From Clostridiaceae bacterium (GTDB lineage Bacteria > Bacillota_A > Clostridia > Clostridiales > Clostridiaceae), in the NCBI GenBank assembly GCA_029256485.1, contig JAQSXU010000014.1:1-55559 (forward strand): 55,559 bases of DNA, read 5' to 3'. The notes beneath the pieces are model-generated. The model had not been told where the DNA came from. It searched no databases and saw nothing but the letters and a program-made list of their open reading frames with translations. This document shows positions 1 through 12,104 of the stretch, piece after piece. The translations under genes were made by a program, and so were the position numbers. The number at the start of each line of letters is the position of its first letter. Within the stretch, counting starts at the first letter, position 1.

Positions 1-1
1 C

Positions 2-817
<816 letters not shown>

Positions 818-875
818 TTTTAATTTGATTTTGGAATAAATGGTTAATGGTTTATAGTTGGAAATGATTATAAAG

Positions 876-915
876 AAGGTCTGGTTTTGTAGTTTGGGCT
901 ATAAGGCCGGACCTT
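876..915 (+). terminator. possible weak terminator or processing hairpin between gap and pgk
   Basis: AAGGTCTGG (876-884) can pair with CCGGACCTT (907-915), with one G-U pair and a 22-base loop. Only a short T-rich run follows, so it may attenuate or mark an mRNA processing site and not stop transcription fully. Confidence 0.4.
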
Positions 916-979
916 TATTCAGTTGATAGTTAGTAGTTAACATTTGAGAGCAAAACAATATTAATAGTGAGGTGTAGTT

Positions 980-2173
980 ATGAACTTTAATAAGAAGACA
1001 ATAGAAGATGTAGATGTAAAAGGCAAAAGAGTATTAGCTAGATGTGATTTTAATGTGCCATTAAAGGATGGGGTAATAACCGATGAAAGCAGATTATTGG
1101 GAGCTCTTCCAACAATAAAATACCTTATGAATAATGGAACAAAACTAATACTTTGCTCACATCTTGGAAAAGCTAAGGGACCAGATCCAAAGTTAACATT
1201 AGCACCAGTGGCTAAAAGACTTTCAGAGATGCTGGGTAAAGAAGTAGTATTTGCTGCTGATGACTTAGTTGTTGGAGAAAATGCTAAAGCAGCAGTAGCC
1301 AACATGAAGCCTGGGGATGTAGTATTACTTGAAAACACAAGATATAGAAAAGAAGAAGGAAAAAATGAAGAAAACTTTTCAAAGGAATTAGCATCACTTG
1401 CAGACTTATATGTAAACGACGCCTTTGGATCAGCACATAGAGCTCACTGTTCAACAGTAGGAGTAACAAACTTTATAGACACTGCAGTATGTGGATATTT
1501 AATTCAAAAAGAATTAAAATTTTTAGGTGATGCTGTGGAAAAACCAGTAAGACCATTTGTAGCTATATTGGGAGGAGCCAAGGTTTCAGATAAAATAAAT
1601 GTAATAAATAATTTATTAGAAAAAGTTGACACACTAATTATTGGCGGAGGAATGGCATATACATTCTTAAAGGCACAGGGATACACTATTGGAAAATCAT
1701 TAGTTGAAGAAGAAAAAGTAGATTATGCTAGAGAAATGATCGAAAAGGCAAAATCAAAGGGTGTAAAATTATTATTACCTGTAGATAATATAGTGGGAGC
1801 TGAATTCTCAGCAGACACAACACCAGTTTCAACTAAAGATCAGAATATACCAGAAGGCTATATGGGATTAGATATTGGAACAGAAACTTCTAAAATATAT
1901 GCTGATGCTATAAAAGACGCTAAGACAGTAATTTGGAATGGACCAATGGGAGTATTTGAGTTTGCTAATTTTGCACAAGGTACTATTGCAGTTGCAAAAG
2001 CAATGGCTGAATCAAATGCAACTACAGTTATTGGCGGCGGTGATAGTGCAGCTGCAGTAAATCAGTTAGGATTTGGAGATAAAATGACTCATATATCTAC
2101 TGGCGGCGGAGCTTCATTGGAGTTCCTTGAAGGAAAGGAATTACCAGGAATAGCAGCATTAAATGATAAATAA
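980..2173 (+). CDS. pgk: phosphoglycerate kinase
   Basis: Transfers the acyl phosphate of 1,3-bisphosphoglycerate to ADP, giving ATP and 3-phosphoglycerate. The protein has 397 residues, the usual bacterial length. Visible family motifs are [11 protein letters not shown] near the N-terminus, the HRAHCS region, the hinge and nucleotide-binding segments ([19 protein letters not shown]) and the C-terminal GGGDSAAAV and STGGGASLE. The ATG has a GAGGTG ribosome binding site 7-10 bases upstream. It is the second gene of the glycolytic cluster; the 224-base gap to tpiA contains a hairpin repeat and a promoter, so tpiA can also be transcribed separately. Confidence 0.98.
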   Translation: MNFNKKTIEDVDVKGKRVLARCDFNVPLKDGVITDESRLLGALPTIKYLMNNGTKLILCSHLGKAKGPDPKLTLAPVAKRLSEMLGKEVVFAADDLVVGENAKAAVANMKPGDVVLLENTRYRKEEGKNEENFSKELASLADLYVNDAFGSAHRAHCSTVGVTNFIDTAVCGYLIQKELKFLGDAVEKPVRPFVAILGGAKVSDKINVINNLLEKVDTLIIGGGMAYTFLKAQGYTIGKSLVEEEKVDYAREMIEKAKSKGVKLLLPVDNIVGAEFSADTTPVSTKDQNIPEGYMGLDIGTETSKIYADAIKDAKTVIWNGPMGVFEFANFAQGTIAVAKAMAESNATTVIGGGDSAAAVNQLGFGDKMTHISTGGGASLEFLEGKELPGIAALNDK

Positions 2174-2193
2174 TACCATAGTATGATGCTAAC

Positions 2194-2254
2194 AATTGAG
2201 AATTAAGAATTAGAATAGTTAATATTGGACTATATAAATTTTTAATTCTCAATT
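2194..2254 (+). repeat. hairpin element with terminal inverted repeats
   Basis: AATTGAGAATTAA (2194-2206) is exactly complementary to TTAATTCTCAATT (2242-2254) across a 35-base centre. It may act as a terminator for pgk (T-rich end), but the left arm GAGAATTAAGAATTAGA is repeated exactly at 21731-21747. That points to a dispersed miniature repeat family and not only a terminator. Confidence 0.55.
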
Positions 2255-2298
2255 TTGTATAAATGATTGTTATTAAGTGATAATAATTATCATTTAAC

Positions 2299-2326
2299 TT
2301 TACTTATTTATATTTAGTGATATAAT
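2299..2326 (+). promoter_or_regulatory. sigma-A type promoter upstream of tpiA
   Basis: TTTACT (2299-2304), 16-base spacer, perfect TATAAT (2321-2326). It lies about 70 bases ahead of tpiA and would allow tpiA-gpmI-eno transcription independent of gap-pgk. Confidence 0.6.
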
Positions 2327-2397
2327 TTAAATAAGGGGTTATGGCGTAAATAAACTGATAATTAATAAGTAAATATAAATTTTGGAGGATGATTTTA

Positions 2398-3144
2398 ATG
2401 AGAAAAGCAATAATAGCTGGAAACTGGAAAATGAATAAAACTATTACAGAAGGAGTTAAATTAGTAGAGGAATTAATTCCAATGGTTAAGGATGCAAAAT
2501 GTGATGTAGTTGTTTGTCCAACATTTGTATGTCTTGATGCAATTTTAAAAGCTGCTAAGGGAACAAACGTTAAAGTTGGAGCTCAAAATATGCATTTTGA
2601 AGAAAGCGGAGCTTTCACTGGAGAGGTAGCACCATCAATGCTTAAAGAAATGGGAGTAGAATACGTTATTATAGGACACAGTGAAAGAAGACAGTATTTT
2701 AATGAAACAGATGAAACTGTAAATAAGAAAGTTAAAAAAGCCTTTGAACATGGTTTAATTCCAATAATGTGCTGCGGTGAGAGTCTAGCTGAAAGAGAAG
2801 GAAATATAACAGAAGAAGTTATAGGAAGACAAATTAAATTGGATTTAGCAGGACTTAAAAGTGAAGAAGTAGAGAAAATGGTAATAGCATATGAACCAAT
2901 TTGGGCTATAGGAACTGGAAAGACAGCAACTGACGAACAAGCTAATGAAACAATAGCATTCATCAGAAAAGTAGTTAAGGGAATGTTTGGAGCTGAAATT
3001 TCTGAAAAGGTTAGAATACAATACGGCGGATCAGTAAAACCAGCTACAATAAAAGCTCAAATGGCACAATCAGATATAGATGGAGCATTAGTTGGGGGAG
3101 CAAGCTTAAAAGCTTCTGATTTTGCAGCTATAGTTAACTATTAA
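2398..3144 (+). CDS. tpiA: triosephosphate isomerase
   Basis: Interconverts dihydroxyacetone phosphate and glyceraldehyde 3-phosphate. The protein has 248 residues, normal for the family. The N-terminal GNWKMNKT lysine, the catalytic histidine of IIGHSERR, the catalytic glutamate of [13 protein letters not shown] and the phosphate loop YGGSVKP are all present. An ATG at 2389 directly abuts the GGAGG site and cannot be used well; the ATG at 2398 has a 9-base spacing and gives the canonical [11 protein letters not shown] start. Followed after 36 bases by gpmI, so probably co-transcribed with it. Confidence 0.97.
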   Translation: MRKAIIAGNWKMNKTITEGVKLVEELIPMVKDAKCDVVVCPTFVCLDAILKAAKGTNVKVGAQNMHFEESGAFTGEVAPSMLKEMGVEYVIIGHSERRQYFNETDETVNKKVKKAFEHGLIPIMCCGESLAEREGNITEEVIGRQIKLDLAGLKSEEVEKMVIAYEPIWAIGTGKTATDEQANETIAFIRKVVKGMFGAEISEKVRIQYGGSVKPATIKAQMAQSDIDGALVGGASLKASDFAAIVNY

Positions 3145-3180
3145 TTTACCAATGAATTACAAGGAAATGGAGAAATTATA

Positions 3181-4710
3181 ATGAGCAAAAAACCCGTAAT
3201 GTTAATGATTTTAGATGGTTTTGGACTAAGCGAAAAAGTAGATGGGAATGCAGTTAGGGCAGCTTATAAACCTAATTTTGATAAATATTATTCAAATTAT
3301 CCTCATACAGAAATTAGTGCCAGCGGACTAGATGTTGGATTACCAAATGGACAAATGGGTAATTCAGAAGTTGGGCATATGAATATCGGCGCTGGAAGAA
3401 TAATTTATCAACAATTGACTAAAATAACTAAAGACATAGATGATGGAGCATTTTTTAATAACGAGGCTATTAACTGGGCAATGGATAAAGCAAAAGAAAA
3501 TAACAGCACACTTCATTTGATGGGACTTCTTTCAGATGGAGGAGTGCACTCCCACATAGAGCACCTAAAAGGAATATTAAAATTTGCAAAGAAAAGTGGG
3601 ATGAACAAAGTTTATTTACATGCTTTTCTGGATGGAAGAGACGTTCCGCCTTCATCAGCAAAAGATTTTATAGTTGAAATTGAAAGTTTTATGAAGGAAA
3701 TTGGACTAGGAGAAATTGCTACTATATCAGGCAGATACTACGCAATGGATAGAGATAAAAGATGGGAAAGAATTCAGCTTGCATATAATGCCATGGCATT
3801 AGGAAAAGGCGAAGAGGCCGAAAGTGCAGTAGAGGCCATAGAAAAATCCTATCATGATAACAAAACTGATGAATTTGTTCTCCCAACTGTAATAGTAAAG
3901 AATGGCGCACCAAAGGCTAAAATAGAAAATAATGATTCAGTTATTTTCTTCAATTTCAGACCTGACAGAGCTAGAGAAATCACAAGGGCAATTAATGATA
4001 TGATCTTTGAAGGATTTAAAAGAGAAACTCTAATCTTAAATTATGTATGCATGACTGAATATGACAGCACAATAGAAAATGTAAAGATTGCATACGGTCC
4101 AGAAACTTATCCCAATACACTTGGTGAATATGTAAGCAGGATGGGTATGAAGCAGTTAAGAATTGCAGAAACAGAAAAGTATGCACATGTAACTTTCTTT
4201 TTTAATGGAGGCGTTGAAACCCCAAATAAAAATGAAGATAGAGCTTTGATTCCTTCACCTAAAGTAGCCACTTACGATTTAAAACCTGAAATGAGTGCTT
4301 ATGAGGTTACTGCTGAATTATTAAAGAGAATAGATTCAGATCAGTATGATATGATAATTTTAAATTATGCAAATCCAGATATGGTTGGACATACAGGAAT
4401 ATTTGAAGCAGCTAAAAAAGCTATTGAAGCTGTGGATGAATGCCTAGGGAAGGTTGTAGAAAAAATATTAGAAAAGCAGGGTACTGTATTTATTACAGCA
4501 GACCATGGAAATGCAGAGGTAATGGTGGACTATTCTACAGGAAATCCAATGACAGCTCATACTACTGATCCAGTACCATTTGTGTATGTTAGCAAAGATG
4601 CTAAGGAATTAAGAAAAGGCGGTATTCTTGCTGATATTGCACCAACCATGCTGCAGGTAATGAATCTTGAAATTCCAGCAGAAATGACTGGAAAAAGTTT
4701 AATAAAATAA
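3181..4710 (+). CDS. gpmI: 2,3-bisphosphoglycerate-independent phosphoglycerate mutase
   Basis: Converts 3-phosphoglycerate to 2-phosphoglycerate using two metal ions (usually manganese) and a phosphoserine intermediate. The protein has 509 residues, typical of iPGM. Visible features are the N-terminal metal/serine segment LMILDGFGLS and GQMGNSEVGHMNIGAGR (with the nucleophilic serine), the SGRYYAMDRDKRWER substrate motif and the C-terminal metal ligands in NYANPDMVGHTG and FITADHGNAE. It lies between tpiA and eno with short gaps (36 and 42 bases), consistent with one transcript. No odd features. Confidence 0.98.
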   Translation: MSKKPVMLMILDGFGLSEKVDGNAVRAAYKPNFDKYYSNYPHTEISASGLDVGLPNGQMGNSEVGHMNIGAGRIIYQQLTKITKDIDDGAFFNNEAINWAMDKAKENNSTLHLMGLLSDGGVHSHIEHLKGILKFAKKSGMNKVYLHAFLDGRDVPPSSAKDFIVEIESFMKEIGLGEIATISGRYYAMDRDKRWERIQLAYNAMALGKGEEAESAVEAIEKSYHDNKTDEFVLPTVIVKNGAPKAKIENNDSVIFFNFRPDRAREITRAINDMIFEGFKRETLILNYVCMTEYDSTIENVKIAYGPETYPNTLGEYVSRMGMKQLRIAETEKYAHVTFFFNGGVETPNKNEDRALIPSPKVATYDLKPEMSAYEVTAELLKRIDSDQYDMIILNYANPDMVGHTGIFEAAKKAIEAVDECLGKVVEKILEKQGTVFITADHGNAEVMVDYSTGNPMTAHTTDPVPFVYVSKDAKELRKGGILADIAPTMLQVMNLEIPAEMTGKSLIK

Positions 4711-4740
4711 AAATATTATAACTATGGTAAAACTCAATAG

Positions 4741-6048
<1,308 letters not shown>

Positions 6049-6057
6049 TAAATTCAG

Positions 6058-6085
6058 GGAAGCACTACTATTTAGTGCTTCCTTT
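6058..6085 (+). terminator. rho-independent terminator after eno
   Basis: GGAAGCACT (6058-6066) pairs perfectly with AGTGCTTCC (6074-6082) around a 7-base loop, followed by TTT. It ends the glycolytic cluster. Confidence 0.85.
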
Positions 6086-6110
6086 ATATGTAAAAAAACT
6101 TTAACAATAG

Positions 6111-6139
6111 TTGAGGAATTCACTTACATATGTTACAAT
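6111..6139 (+). promoter_or_regulatory. sigma-A type promoter upstream of secG
   Basis: TTGAGG (6111-6116), 17-base spacer, TACAAT (6134-6139), followed by a leader of about 50 bases to secG. Confidence 0.65.
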
Positions 6140-6193
6140 AAATTTATATGTAATACTAAAGTCAATTAACATAAATAATTTGGAGGTGGCATT

Positions 6194-6424
6194 ATGAAAA
6201 CAGCTCTTATAGTTTTTCAAATAATTATTTCAATTGCACTAATAGCAATAGTTTTAGTTCAACCAAGTAAAACAGACGGATTAAGCGGTCTTACAGGAGG
6301 AGCTAGCGATACTTTTTTTGCAAAAAATAAATCTAGAACTTCTGAAGCAGTATTATCCAAAGCAACTATTGTATTGGCTATAATTTTTGCAGCTATAGCA
6401 ATCGCACAAAATATTTTAAAATAG
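6194..6424 (+). CDS. secG: protein translocase subunit SecG
   Basis: Small membrane subunit of the SecYEG protein-export channel. The 76-residue protein has two hydrophobic helices (about residues 4-21 and 52-74) separated by a glycine-rich segment (GLSGLTGGASDTFFAKNKSRT) that is typical of SecG. GGAGGTGG precedes the ATG by 6 bases. It has its own promoter and sits between eno and hppA; the usual clostridial neighbours rnr and smpB follow after hppA, which supports the call. Confidence 0.93.
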   Translation: MKTALIVFQIIISIALIAIVLVQPSKTDGLSGLTGGASDTFFAKNKSRTSEAVLSKATIVLAIIFAAIAIAQNILK

Positions 6425-6500
6425 CTGTTATATTATAAAACTAACTTCATAGACATACTATTAATAGAAGTCTAAAAATTAATATCTTAGGGGGCGACTC

Positions 6501-8528
6501 ATGTTGAATAATTATATTATTTTCACTGTAGTGGCAGGCCTTTTGGCACTTACCTTTGCATACTTTTTAGCTAGTAGTATTGTCAAACAAGACCCGGGCA
6601 ATGAAAGAATGAAGGAAATATCCGGCTATATTCATGAAGGCGCTATGGCTTTTCTAACTAGAGAATATAAGTATCTTATAGTATTTATTCTAGTTGTAGA
6701 TGCAGTAATAGTGTCTTTTTTGAATTGGCAGACCGCTGTATGTTTCACTCTTGGAGCTACATTTTCAATACTTGCAGGCTTCTTTGGAATGAATGTGGCT
6801 ACTAAAGCCAATGTTAGAACTGCTGAGGCAGCATCTAAATATGGTCAAAATCAAGCACTTAAGATAGCATTCTCAGGAGGCTCAGTTATGGGTATGAGTG
6901 TTGTTGGTCTAGGTGTTTTTGGCTTAGGAATTCTCTATTACATTTTCGGGGGCAATGTAGAATTTGTTACTGGCTTTGGGTTTGGAGCAAGTTCTATTGC
7001 ATTATTTGCCCGTGTTGGCGGCGGAATATATACCAAAGCCGCTGATGTAGGAGCTGATTTAGTTGGAAAAATTGAAGCTGGAATACCCGAAGATGACCCT
7101 AGAAATCCAGCAGTTATTGCAGATAATGTGGGTGACAATGTGGGTGATGTGGCAGGAATGGGAGCTGATTTATTTGAATCCTATGTGGGATCAATTATTT
7201 CAGCGCTTACACTTGGAACCATATTATATAAAAATAGTGAAGGAATCATATATCCATTTATATTAGCCTCAATTGGCATAATTTCTTCAATTATTGGAAT
7301 ACTTGTTGGAAGAAACAGCAAATCGGACAATCCTCAGAAGGCATTAAATCTAGGCACATATATTAGCGGTGCTATTGTAGTTATAGCAGGGGCAATTTTG
7401 AGTATGAACATTTTTGGAAATCTAAAAGCATTTTTTGCCGTGGCGGCTGGATTAATAGTTGGATTATTAATTGGAAAAATAACAGAAATATATACATCCT
7501 CAGATTATAAGTCAGTTAAAAAAATAGCTGATCAATCTGAAACTGGTCCAGCTACTACAATTATATCTGGATTAGCTGTTGGAATGTACTCTACAATGTG
7601 GCCAATGATACTTATTGCAGTGGGAGTTATTATTTCTTATTATGCTATGGATGGATCATCCAATGCTGTTATGGGATTGTACGGGGTATCCCTTGCAGCT
7701 GTTGGAATGCTGTCCACAACAGGAATAACTGTTGCAGTAGATGCATATGGACCAATTTCTGATAATGCCGGTGGTATAGCAGAAATGTCAAACTTACCTG
7801 AGGAGGTCAGAAATATAACAGATAAATTAGATTCTGTGGGGAATACAACTGCGGCTATTGCAAAAGGCTTTGCCATAGGATCAGCTGCATTAACAGCATT
7901 AGCTTTGTTTGCTTCCTATGCTCAAGCAGTAAACTTGAAAATAATAGATTTATTAAATCCATTTACCTTAGTTGGATTATTTATTGGTGCAATGCTTCCA
8001 TTCTTATTTGCTGCTATGACCATGGAATCTGTTGGTAAAGCAGCAAATGAGATGATAGAGGAAGTAAGATGGCAGTTCAAAAATATAAAGGGAATTATGG
8101 AAGGAAAAGCTACCCCAAATTATAAAAAATGTGTTGATATTTCAACAGCGGCAGCCCTTAAAGAAATGCTGCTGCCAGGAATACTTGCAATAGTTACACC
8201 TATTGCAACAGGCCTGCTTCTTGGAGCAGATGCCCTAGCTGGGTTAATAGTTGGTGCAGTGGCTACAGGTGTATTAGTAGCTATTTTAATGGCCAATGCA
8301 GGCGGTGCCTGGGATAACTCTAAAAAGTATATTGAAAGCGGTGAACACGGAGGCAAAGGAAGCTATGCCCATAAAGCATCAATAGTAGGTGATACTGTAG
8401 GAGATCCATTTAAGGATACTGCAGGTCCATCAATGAATATATTAATTAAACTGATGACAATAGTTTCTCTTGTATTTGCACCGATTATATTAAAATATGG
8501 CGGTATATTATTGGGTTTAATTAAATAA
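6501..8528 (+). CDS. hppA: membrane-bound ion-pumping pyrophosphatase
   Basis: Hydrolyses pyrophosphate and pumps protons and/or sodium outward across the membrane. The 675-residue protein is almost entirely transmembrane helices (about 16 expected in the family). The pyrophosphate/magnesium site is clear: [17 protein letters not shown] then [19 protein letters not shown], and near the C-terminus [17 protein letters not shown]. The alanine in [10 protein letters not shown], where potassium-independent enzymes carry lysine, points to the potassium-dependent class. The glutamate in ADLFESYVG occurs in sodium-pumping members but is not decisive, so ion specificity is left open. It lies between secG and rnr and ends at a strong terminator. 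Confidence 0.96.
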   Translation: MLNNYIIFTVVAGLLALTFAYFLASSIVKQDPGNERMKEISGYIHEGAMAFLTREYKYLIVFILVVDAVIVSFLNWQTAVCFTLGATFSILAGFFGMNVATKANVRTAEAASKYGQNQALKIAFSGGSVMGMSVVGLGVFGLGILYYIFGGNVEFVTGFGFGASSIALFARVGGGIYTKAADVGADLVGKIEAGIPEDDPRNPAVIADNVGDNVGDVAGMGADLFESYVGSIISALTLGTILYKNSEGIIYPFILASIGIISSIIGILVGRNSKSDNPQKALNLGTYISGAIVVIAGAILSMNIFGNLKAFFAVAAGLIVGLLIGKITEIYTSSDYKSVKKIADQSETGPATTIISGLAVGMYSTMWPMILIAVGVIISYYAMDGSSNAVMGLYGVSLAAVGMLSTTGITVAVDAYGPISDNAGGIAEMSNLPEEVRNITDKLDSVGNTTAAIAKGFAIGSAALTALALFASYAQAVNLKIIDLLNPFTLVGLFIGAMLPFLFAAMTMESVGKAANEMIEEVRWQFKNIKGIMEGKATPNYKKCVDISTAAALKEMLLPGILAIVTPIATGLLLGADALAGLIVGAVATGVLVAILMANAGGAWDNSKKYIESGEHGGKGSYAHKASIVGDTVGDPFKDTAGPSMNILIKLMTIVSLVFAPIILKYGGILLGLIK

Positions 8529-8535
8529 TTTTTTT

Positions 8536-8577
8536 GGACTTACTATTATAATTTTTAGAATAGTAAGTCCAATTTAT
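8536..8577 (+). terminator. rho-independent terminator after hppA
   Basis: GGACTTACTATT (8536-8547) pairs perfectly with AATAGTAAGTCC (8559-8570), followed by AATTTATAT. T-rich flanks on both sides. Confidence 0.85.
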
Positions 8578-8663
8578 ATATAAGAATATTTATTGCATTT
8601 TGGTGGAAAATATACATTATGTAATAGCAAGTTATTAAAAGAAAGTGCAGGAGGTGGATTTTA

Positions 8664-10910
8664 ATGAATATTAGAGAAAATTTGTTAGCATTTATGCAGG
8701 AATTAGCATATAAACCTATGGACATAAATGAACTATCAAAAATATTTGACATTAAGAAAAAAGAGAGATCTGAATTTGAAGAACTTCTAAACCAAATGGA
8801 AAAGGATGGTCAGATAGTTAAGAATAGAACTGAGCACTATGGCATACCAGACAGAATGGGCTTAGTGGTAGGAAAGTTTCAGGGGCATCACAAAGGTTTC
8901 GGCTTTGTAATTGCTGAAGTTGAGAGGCCGGATATATTTATACCATCCAGTAATGTAAATGGAGCTATGCACGGAGATAAAGTTATTGCCAAAATACTAA
9001 AAGAAGAAAATGGTGGTAAAAAGTGCGAAGGTGAAATAATAAGAATACTGGAAAGGGCTAATAAAACTATTATAGGGGTGTATGAAGACAGTAAAAATTT
9101 TGGGTTTGTAGTACCAGAGGATCAAAGGATGTCACATGATATCTTTATTTCCAAGGAAAATAGAAATGGGGCTAAAACAGGGCAAATTGTAATAGCCAAA
9201 ATAACAACCTGGCCTGAAAGCAGGAGAAATCCTGAGGGAAAAATTGCAGAAATATTAGGTAAAAAAGGTGATAAGGGTATAGATATTCTGACTATCATTA
9301 AAAAATTTTCTCTGCCAGAAGAGTTCCCGACTAAGGTTAGCAGCTTTGCTCAAAACATTCCTGAAGAAATACCAGAAAAGGAATATGAGAGAAGAAGGGA
9401 TTTGAGAAATCTTAAAATAGTAACAATTGACGGAGAGGACGCAAAGGATTTAGATGATGCCATATCCATAGAAAAACTGCCCAATGGAAATTTTTATCTA
9501 GGTGTACATATAGCAGATGTATCAAATTATGTTAAGGAGAAGAACCCACTTGATAGAGAAGCACTAAAAAGAGGTACTTCAGTATATTTAATTGATAGAG
9601 TTATACCTATGCTTCCTAAGGAGTTATCAAATGGTATATGCAGTTTAAATCCAAGAGTTGATAGGCTTACATTAAGCTGTTTTATGGAAATTGATAAAAC
9701 TGGTAAGGTTGTAAATCATGATATTTGCGAAAGTATAATAAAAACCAGTGAAAGAATGACATATACTAATGTTACAAAGATACTGAGAGATAAAGATGCT
9801 GAACAAATGGAAAGATATGCTTATTTACTTGAAGAGTTCAAAACTATGGAGGAATTATGTGAAATATTATATAAGAAGAGAATAAATAGAGGCGCTATAG
9901 ACTTTGATTTTCAAGAATGTAAAATTATCTTAAATGAACTTGGAAAGCCAGTAGAAATAAAACCATATGAAAGAGCAATAGCAAATAGGATAATTGAAGA
10001 GTTCATGCTGGTATGTAATGAAACCATTGCAGAGCACATGTTTTGGGCAAATGTTCCCTTTGTATATAGAATCCATGAAGAGCCAGATGAAGAAAAACTG
10101 CTTCATTTCAGTGAGTTTGCTCATAATCTGGGTTATGCACTGAGATTAGGTCAGGAAGTACACCCAAAGGCACTTCAGGAAATAATTGAAAAGGTAAAGG
10201 GAAAGAAAGAAGAGACAGTTGTAAGCACATTATTATTAAGATCTATGATGAAGGCAAAGTATTCTCCTCAATGTGTAGGACACTTTGGACTGGCAGCAAG
10301 GTATTATTGCCATTTTACATCTCCAATAAGAAGATATCCTGATTTAATTATTCATAGAATAATCAAGGAATACATTAATGGCAGCATAGATGAAAAAAGA
10401 ACAAACAGATTAACTGGGGAGGTAGAAGTTGCCTCAAAACAATCATCTGAAACAGAAATTATTGCCCAGGATGCTGAAAGAGAAGTGGATGACTTAAAGA
10501 AAGCTGAGTATATGTCTGAGAGAATAGGAGAAGAGTTTTCTGGAATTATTTCTTCAGTGACTAACTTTGGAATGTTTGTTGAATTACCTAATACAATTGA
10601 AGGTCTTGTTCATATTAGTAATTTACATGATGATTACTATATTTATGATGAAAGACACCTATGCTTAATTGGTGAAAGAACAAAAAACATATATAGATTA
10701 GGTGATGAAGTTAGAATAAAAGTAGCAAAGGTGGATATGATGCTGCACGAAATCTACTTTGATTTAGTTACGGAAAATGATAATGGAAATGCTAAAGAAG
10801 AAATAAATAAAGCTGGTAAATTACAAGAAAATAATAATGAAGAAAGTGAAAATAGTAAATTAGAAGAACATGCAATACCTGTAGAGGAATTTGAAAGAAA
10901 ACTAAGGTAA
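8664..10910 (+). CDS. rnr: ribonuclease R
   Basis: Processive 3'-5' exoribonuclease that degrades structured RNA and, with SmpB-tmRNA, clears non-stop mRNAs. The 748-residue protein has an N-terminal winged-helix segment (about 1-65), two cold-shock-like RNA-binding domains (about 70-225), the RNB catalytic domain with TIDGEDAKDLDDAI (metal-binding aspartates), and an S1 domain (about 630-715; GIISSVTNFGMFVELPNTIEGLVH). The tail of about 40 residues is rich in Glu and Asn. AGGAGGTGG precedes the ATG by 7 bases. Placement ahead of smpB and ssrA is the conserved Firmicute arrangement. Confidence 0.97.
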   Translation: MNIRENLLAFMQELAYKPMDINELSKIFDIKKKERSEFEELLNQMEKDGQIVKNRTEHYGIPDRMGLVVGKFQGHHKGFGFVIAEVERPDIFIPSSNVNGAMHGDKVIAKILKEENGGKKCEGEIIRILERANKTIIGVYEDSKNFGFVVPEDQRMSHDIFISKENRNGAKTGQIVIAKITTWPESRRNPEGKIAEILGKKGDKGIDILTIIKKFSLPEEFPTKVSSFAQNIPEEIPEKEYERRRDLRNLKIVTIDGEDAKDLDDAISIEKLPNGNFYLGVHIADVSNYVKEKNPLDREALKRGTSVYLIDRVIPMLPKELSNGICSLNPRVDRLTLSCFMEIDKTGKVVNHDICESIIKTSERMTYTNVTKILRDKDAEQMERYAYLLEEFKTMEELCEILYKKRINRGAIDFDFQECKIILNELGKPVEIKPYERAIANRIIEEFMLVCNETIAEHMFWANVPFVYRIHEEPDEEKLLHFSEFAHNLGYALRLGQEVHPKALQEIIEKVKGKKEETVVSTLLLRSMMKAKYSPQCVGHFGLAARYYCHFTSPIRRYPDLIIHRIIKEYINGSIDEKRTNRLTGEVEVASKQSSETEIIAQDAEREVDDLKKAEYMSERIGEEFSGIISSVTNFGMFVELPNTIEGLVHISNLHDDYYIYDERHLCLIGERTKNIYRLGDEVRIKVAKVDMMLHEIYFDLVTENDNGNAKEEINKAGKLQENNNEESENSKLEEHAIPVEEFERKLR

Positions 10911-10934
10911 AGCATAGTGCAAAGCCTCTGTTCC

Positions 10935-10963
10935 TTGACTTTAGTGTGTTAATTTAGTATAAT
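10935..10963 (+). promoter_or_regulatory. strong sigma-A promoter upstream of smpB
   Basis: TTGACT (10935-10940), exactly 17 bases, TATAAT (10958-10963). Eleven of twelve consensus bases match, about 60 bases before the smpB start. Confidence 0.8.
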
Positions 10964-11023
10964 TAGTTACTAAAGTATTTAATTTTAGTAAAATAATTCT
11001 AGAGTAAAAAAGTGGGTGTTTAT

Positions 11024-11494
11024 ATGGCAAAGGAAAGACAAAACAAAACATTAGCAGAAAACAGAAAAGCTCGCCATGACTACTTTATTGAAGAAAGCTT
11101 TGAGGCCGGTATAGAATTAGTAGGAACAGAGGTAAAGTCTATCAGAGCAGGAAGGGCAAATCTTAAAGACAGCTATGCAGATATTGTAAATGGTGAAGTA
11201 TTTGTAAGAAATATGCATGTAAGTCCATATGAAAAAGGAAATATATTTAATAAAGATCCACTTAGAGAAAGAAAATTATTAATGCATAAAAGCGAAATAA
11301 GTAGATTATTAGGATTTACAGCTCAAAAAGGGTACACTTTAGTACCGCTTTCATTGTATTTGAAAGATGGAAGAGTAAAAGTTAACCTGGCAGTAGCAAA
11401 GGGTAAAAAGGATTATGACAAGAGAGATGCAATGCTTGAAAAAGCAGCCAAAATTGATATAGACAGACAAATGAAAGAAAGAACCAAATATTAG
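11024..11494 (+). CDS. smpB: SsrA-binding protein SmpB
   Basis: Binds tmRNA and delivers it to stalled ribosomes for trans-translation. The ATG at 11024 gives [20 protein letters not shown] and 156 residues, the normal length; a GTG at 11012 would add four residues with no better ribosome binding site and is rejected. Family motifs [22 protein letters not shown] (here [19 protein letters not shown]), [11 protein letters not shown] and the basic C-terminal tail ([12 protein letters not shown]) are clear. Its own promoter lies upstream and ssrA follows within 190 bases. Confidence 0.97.
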   Translation: MAKERQNKTLAENRKARHDYFIEESFEAGIELVGTEVKSIRAGRANLKDSYADIVNGEVFVRNMHVSPYEKGNIFNKDPLRERKLLMHKSEISRLLGFTAQKGYTLVPLSLYLKDGRVKVNLAVAKGKKDYDKRDAMLEKAAKIDIDRQMKERTKY

Positions 11495-11633
11495 TTTGAA
11501 ATGCAATTTTGTAATCAATAAGAAGTATTTACTTATTGATTAATAATCTATTTTGATGTAATATAATACTCACCGGCAGCAATGCTGATAGTAAATATAA
11601 AACTTAATATAATTTATAGTTTGCGATGTAGCT

Positions 11634-11660
11634 ATAATGAATAAAATAATTATTCATTAT
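11634..11660 (+). other. 11-bp hairpin just upstream of mature tmRNA
   Basis: ATAATGAATAA (11634-11644) pairs perfectly with TTATTCATTAT (11650-11660) with a 5-base loop. It ends 19 bases before the mature 5' end of tmRNA and could lie in the precursor's 5' extension or help its processing. A TATAAT at 11562-11567 is the likely -10 for the precursor, but no convincing -35 is seen. Confidence 0.4.
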
Positions 11661-11679
11661 TAACTGTCAATGAAATCAT

Positions 11680-12033
11680 GGGGGCGTACTTGGTTTCGAC
11701 GGGGGTGAGTTGCGTCTGGGAAGCGAGTCGAGGGAACCTGTGGGCCCGCGTTAAAAAACTATGGGATTAAATTTAAACGCAAACGATAATTTAGCTTTAG
11801 CAGCTTAGTCTGCTACGTTCATCCTTTGAGTCCCGCGGCTTAGGAATGGGCGTCGACAGCGGGGAAACGAGTCTAACAAAGCTTTGAGTTAGAAACGGAA
11901 TTTATGAAGCTACTGAAATCTGAAGCCTGTCCTTAGGCGTTAGATAGAGGGAATGTTAAATTAAGGAATGCACTCGGAGATGCCCAGGGGTTACTGCTTT
12001 CGGACGTGGGTTCGACACCCACCGCCTCCACCA
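11680..12033 (+). ncRNA. ssrA: transfer-messenger RNA (tmRNA)
   Basis: Rescues stalled ribosomes and tags the nascent chain for proteolysis. The 5' GGGGGCG (11680-11686) pairs with CGCCTCC (12023-12029) to form the alanyl acceptor stem with ACCA at the end, and TGGGTTCGACACCCA is the T-arm. The tag reading frame (11779-11808) encodes ANDNLALAA followed by TAG, so the appended peptide is (A)ANDNLALAA. The 354-base length is normal. The 3' end carries an att-like repeat found twice more downstream, so the gene is probably an integration target. Confidence 0.97.
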
Positions 12034-12042
12034 ATAAAACCC
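12022..12042 (+). repeat. att-like direct repeat, copy 1 (3' end of ssrA)
   Basis: The last 12 bases of ssrA and the next 9 bases recur perfectly at 21675-21695, and 12023-12041 recurs with one mismatch at 16517-16535. A repeated tmRNA 3' end is the usual footprint of site-specific integration, this copy being the proximal junction. Confidence 0.75.
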
Positions 12043-12069
12043 TGGACTATTAATTAGTCCAGGGCTTTT
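12040..12069 (+). terminator. rho-independent terminator after ssrA
   Basis: CCCTGGACT (12040-12048) pairs perfectly with AGTCCAGGG (12056-12064), followed by CTTTTC. It may also serve the convergent gltS. Confidence 0.85.
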
Positions 12070-12104
12070 CCCATATAATAATGTTATAATGACTATTCCT
12101 GCAA

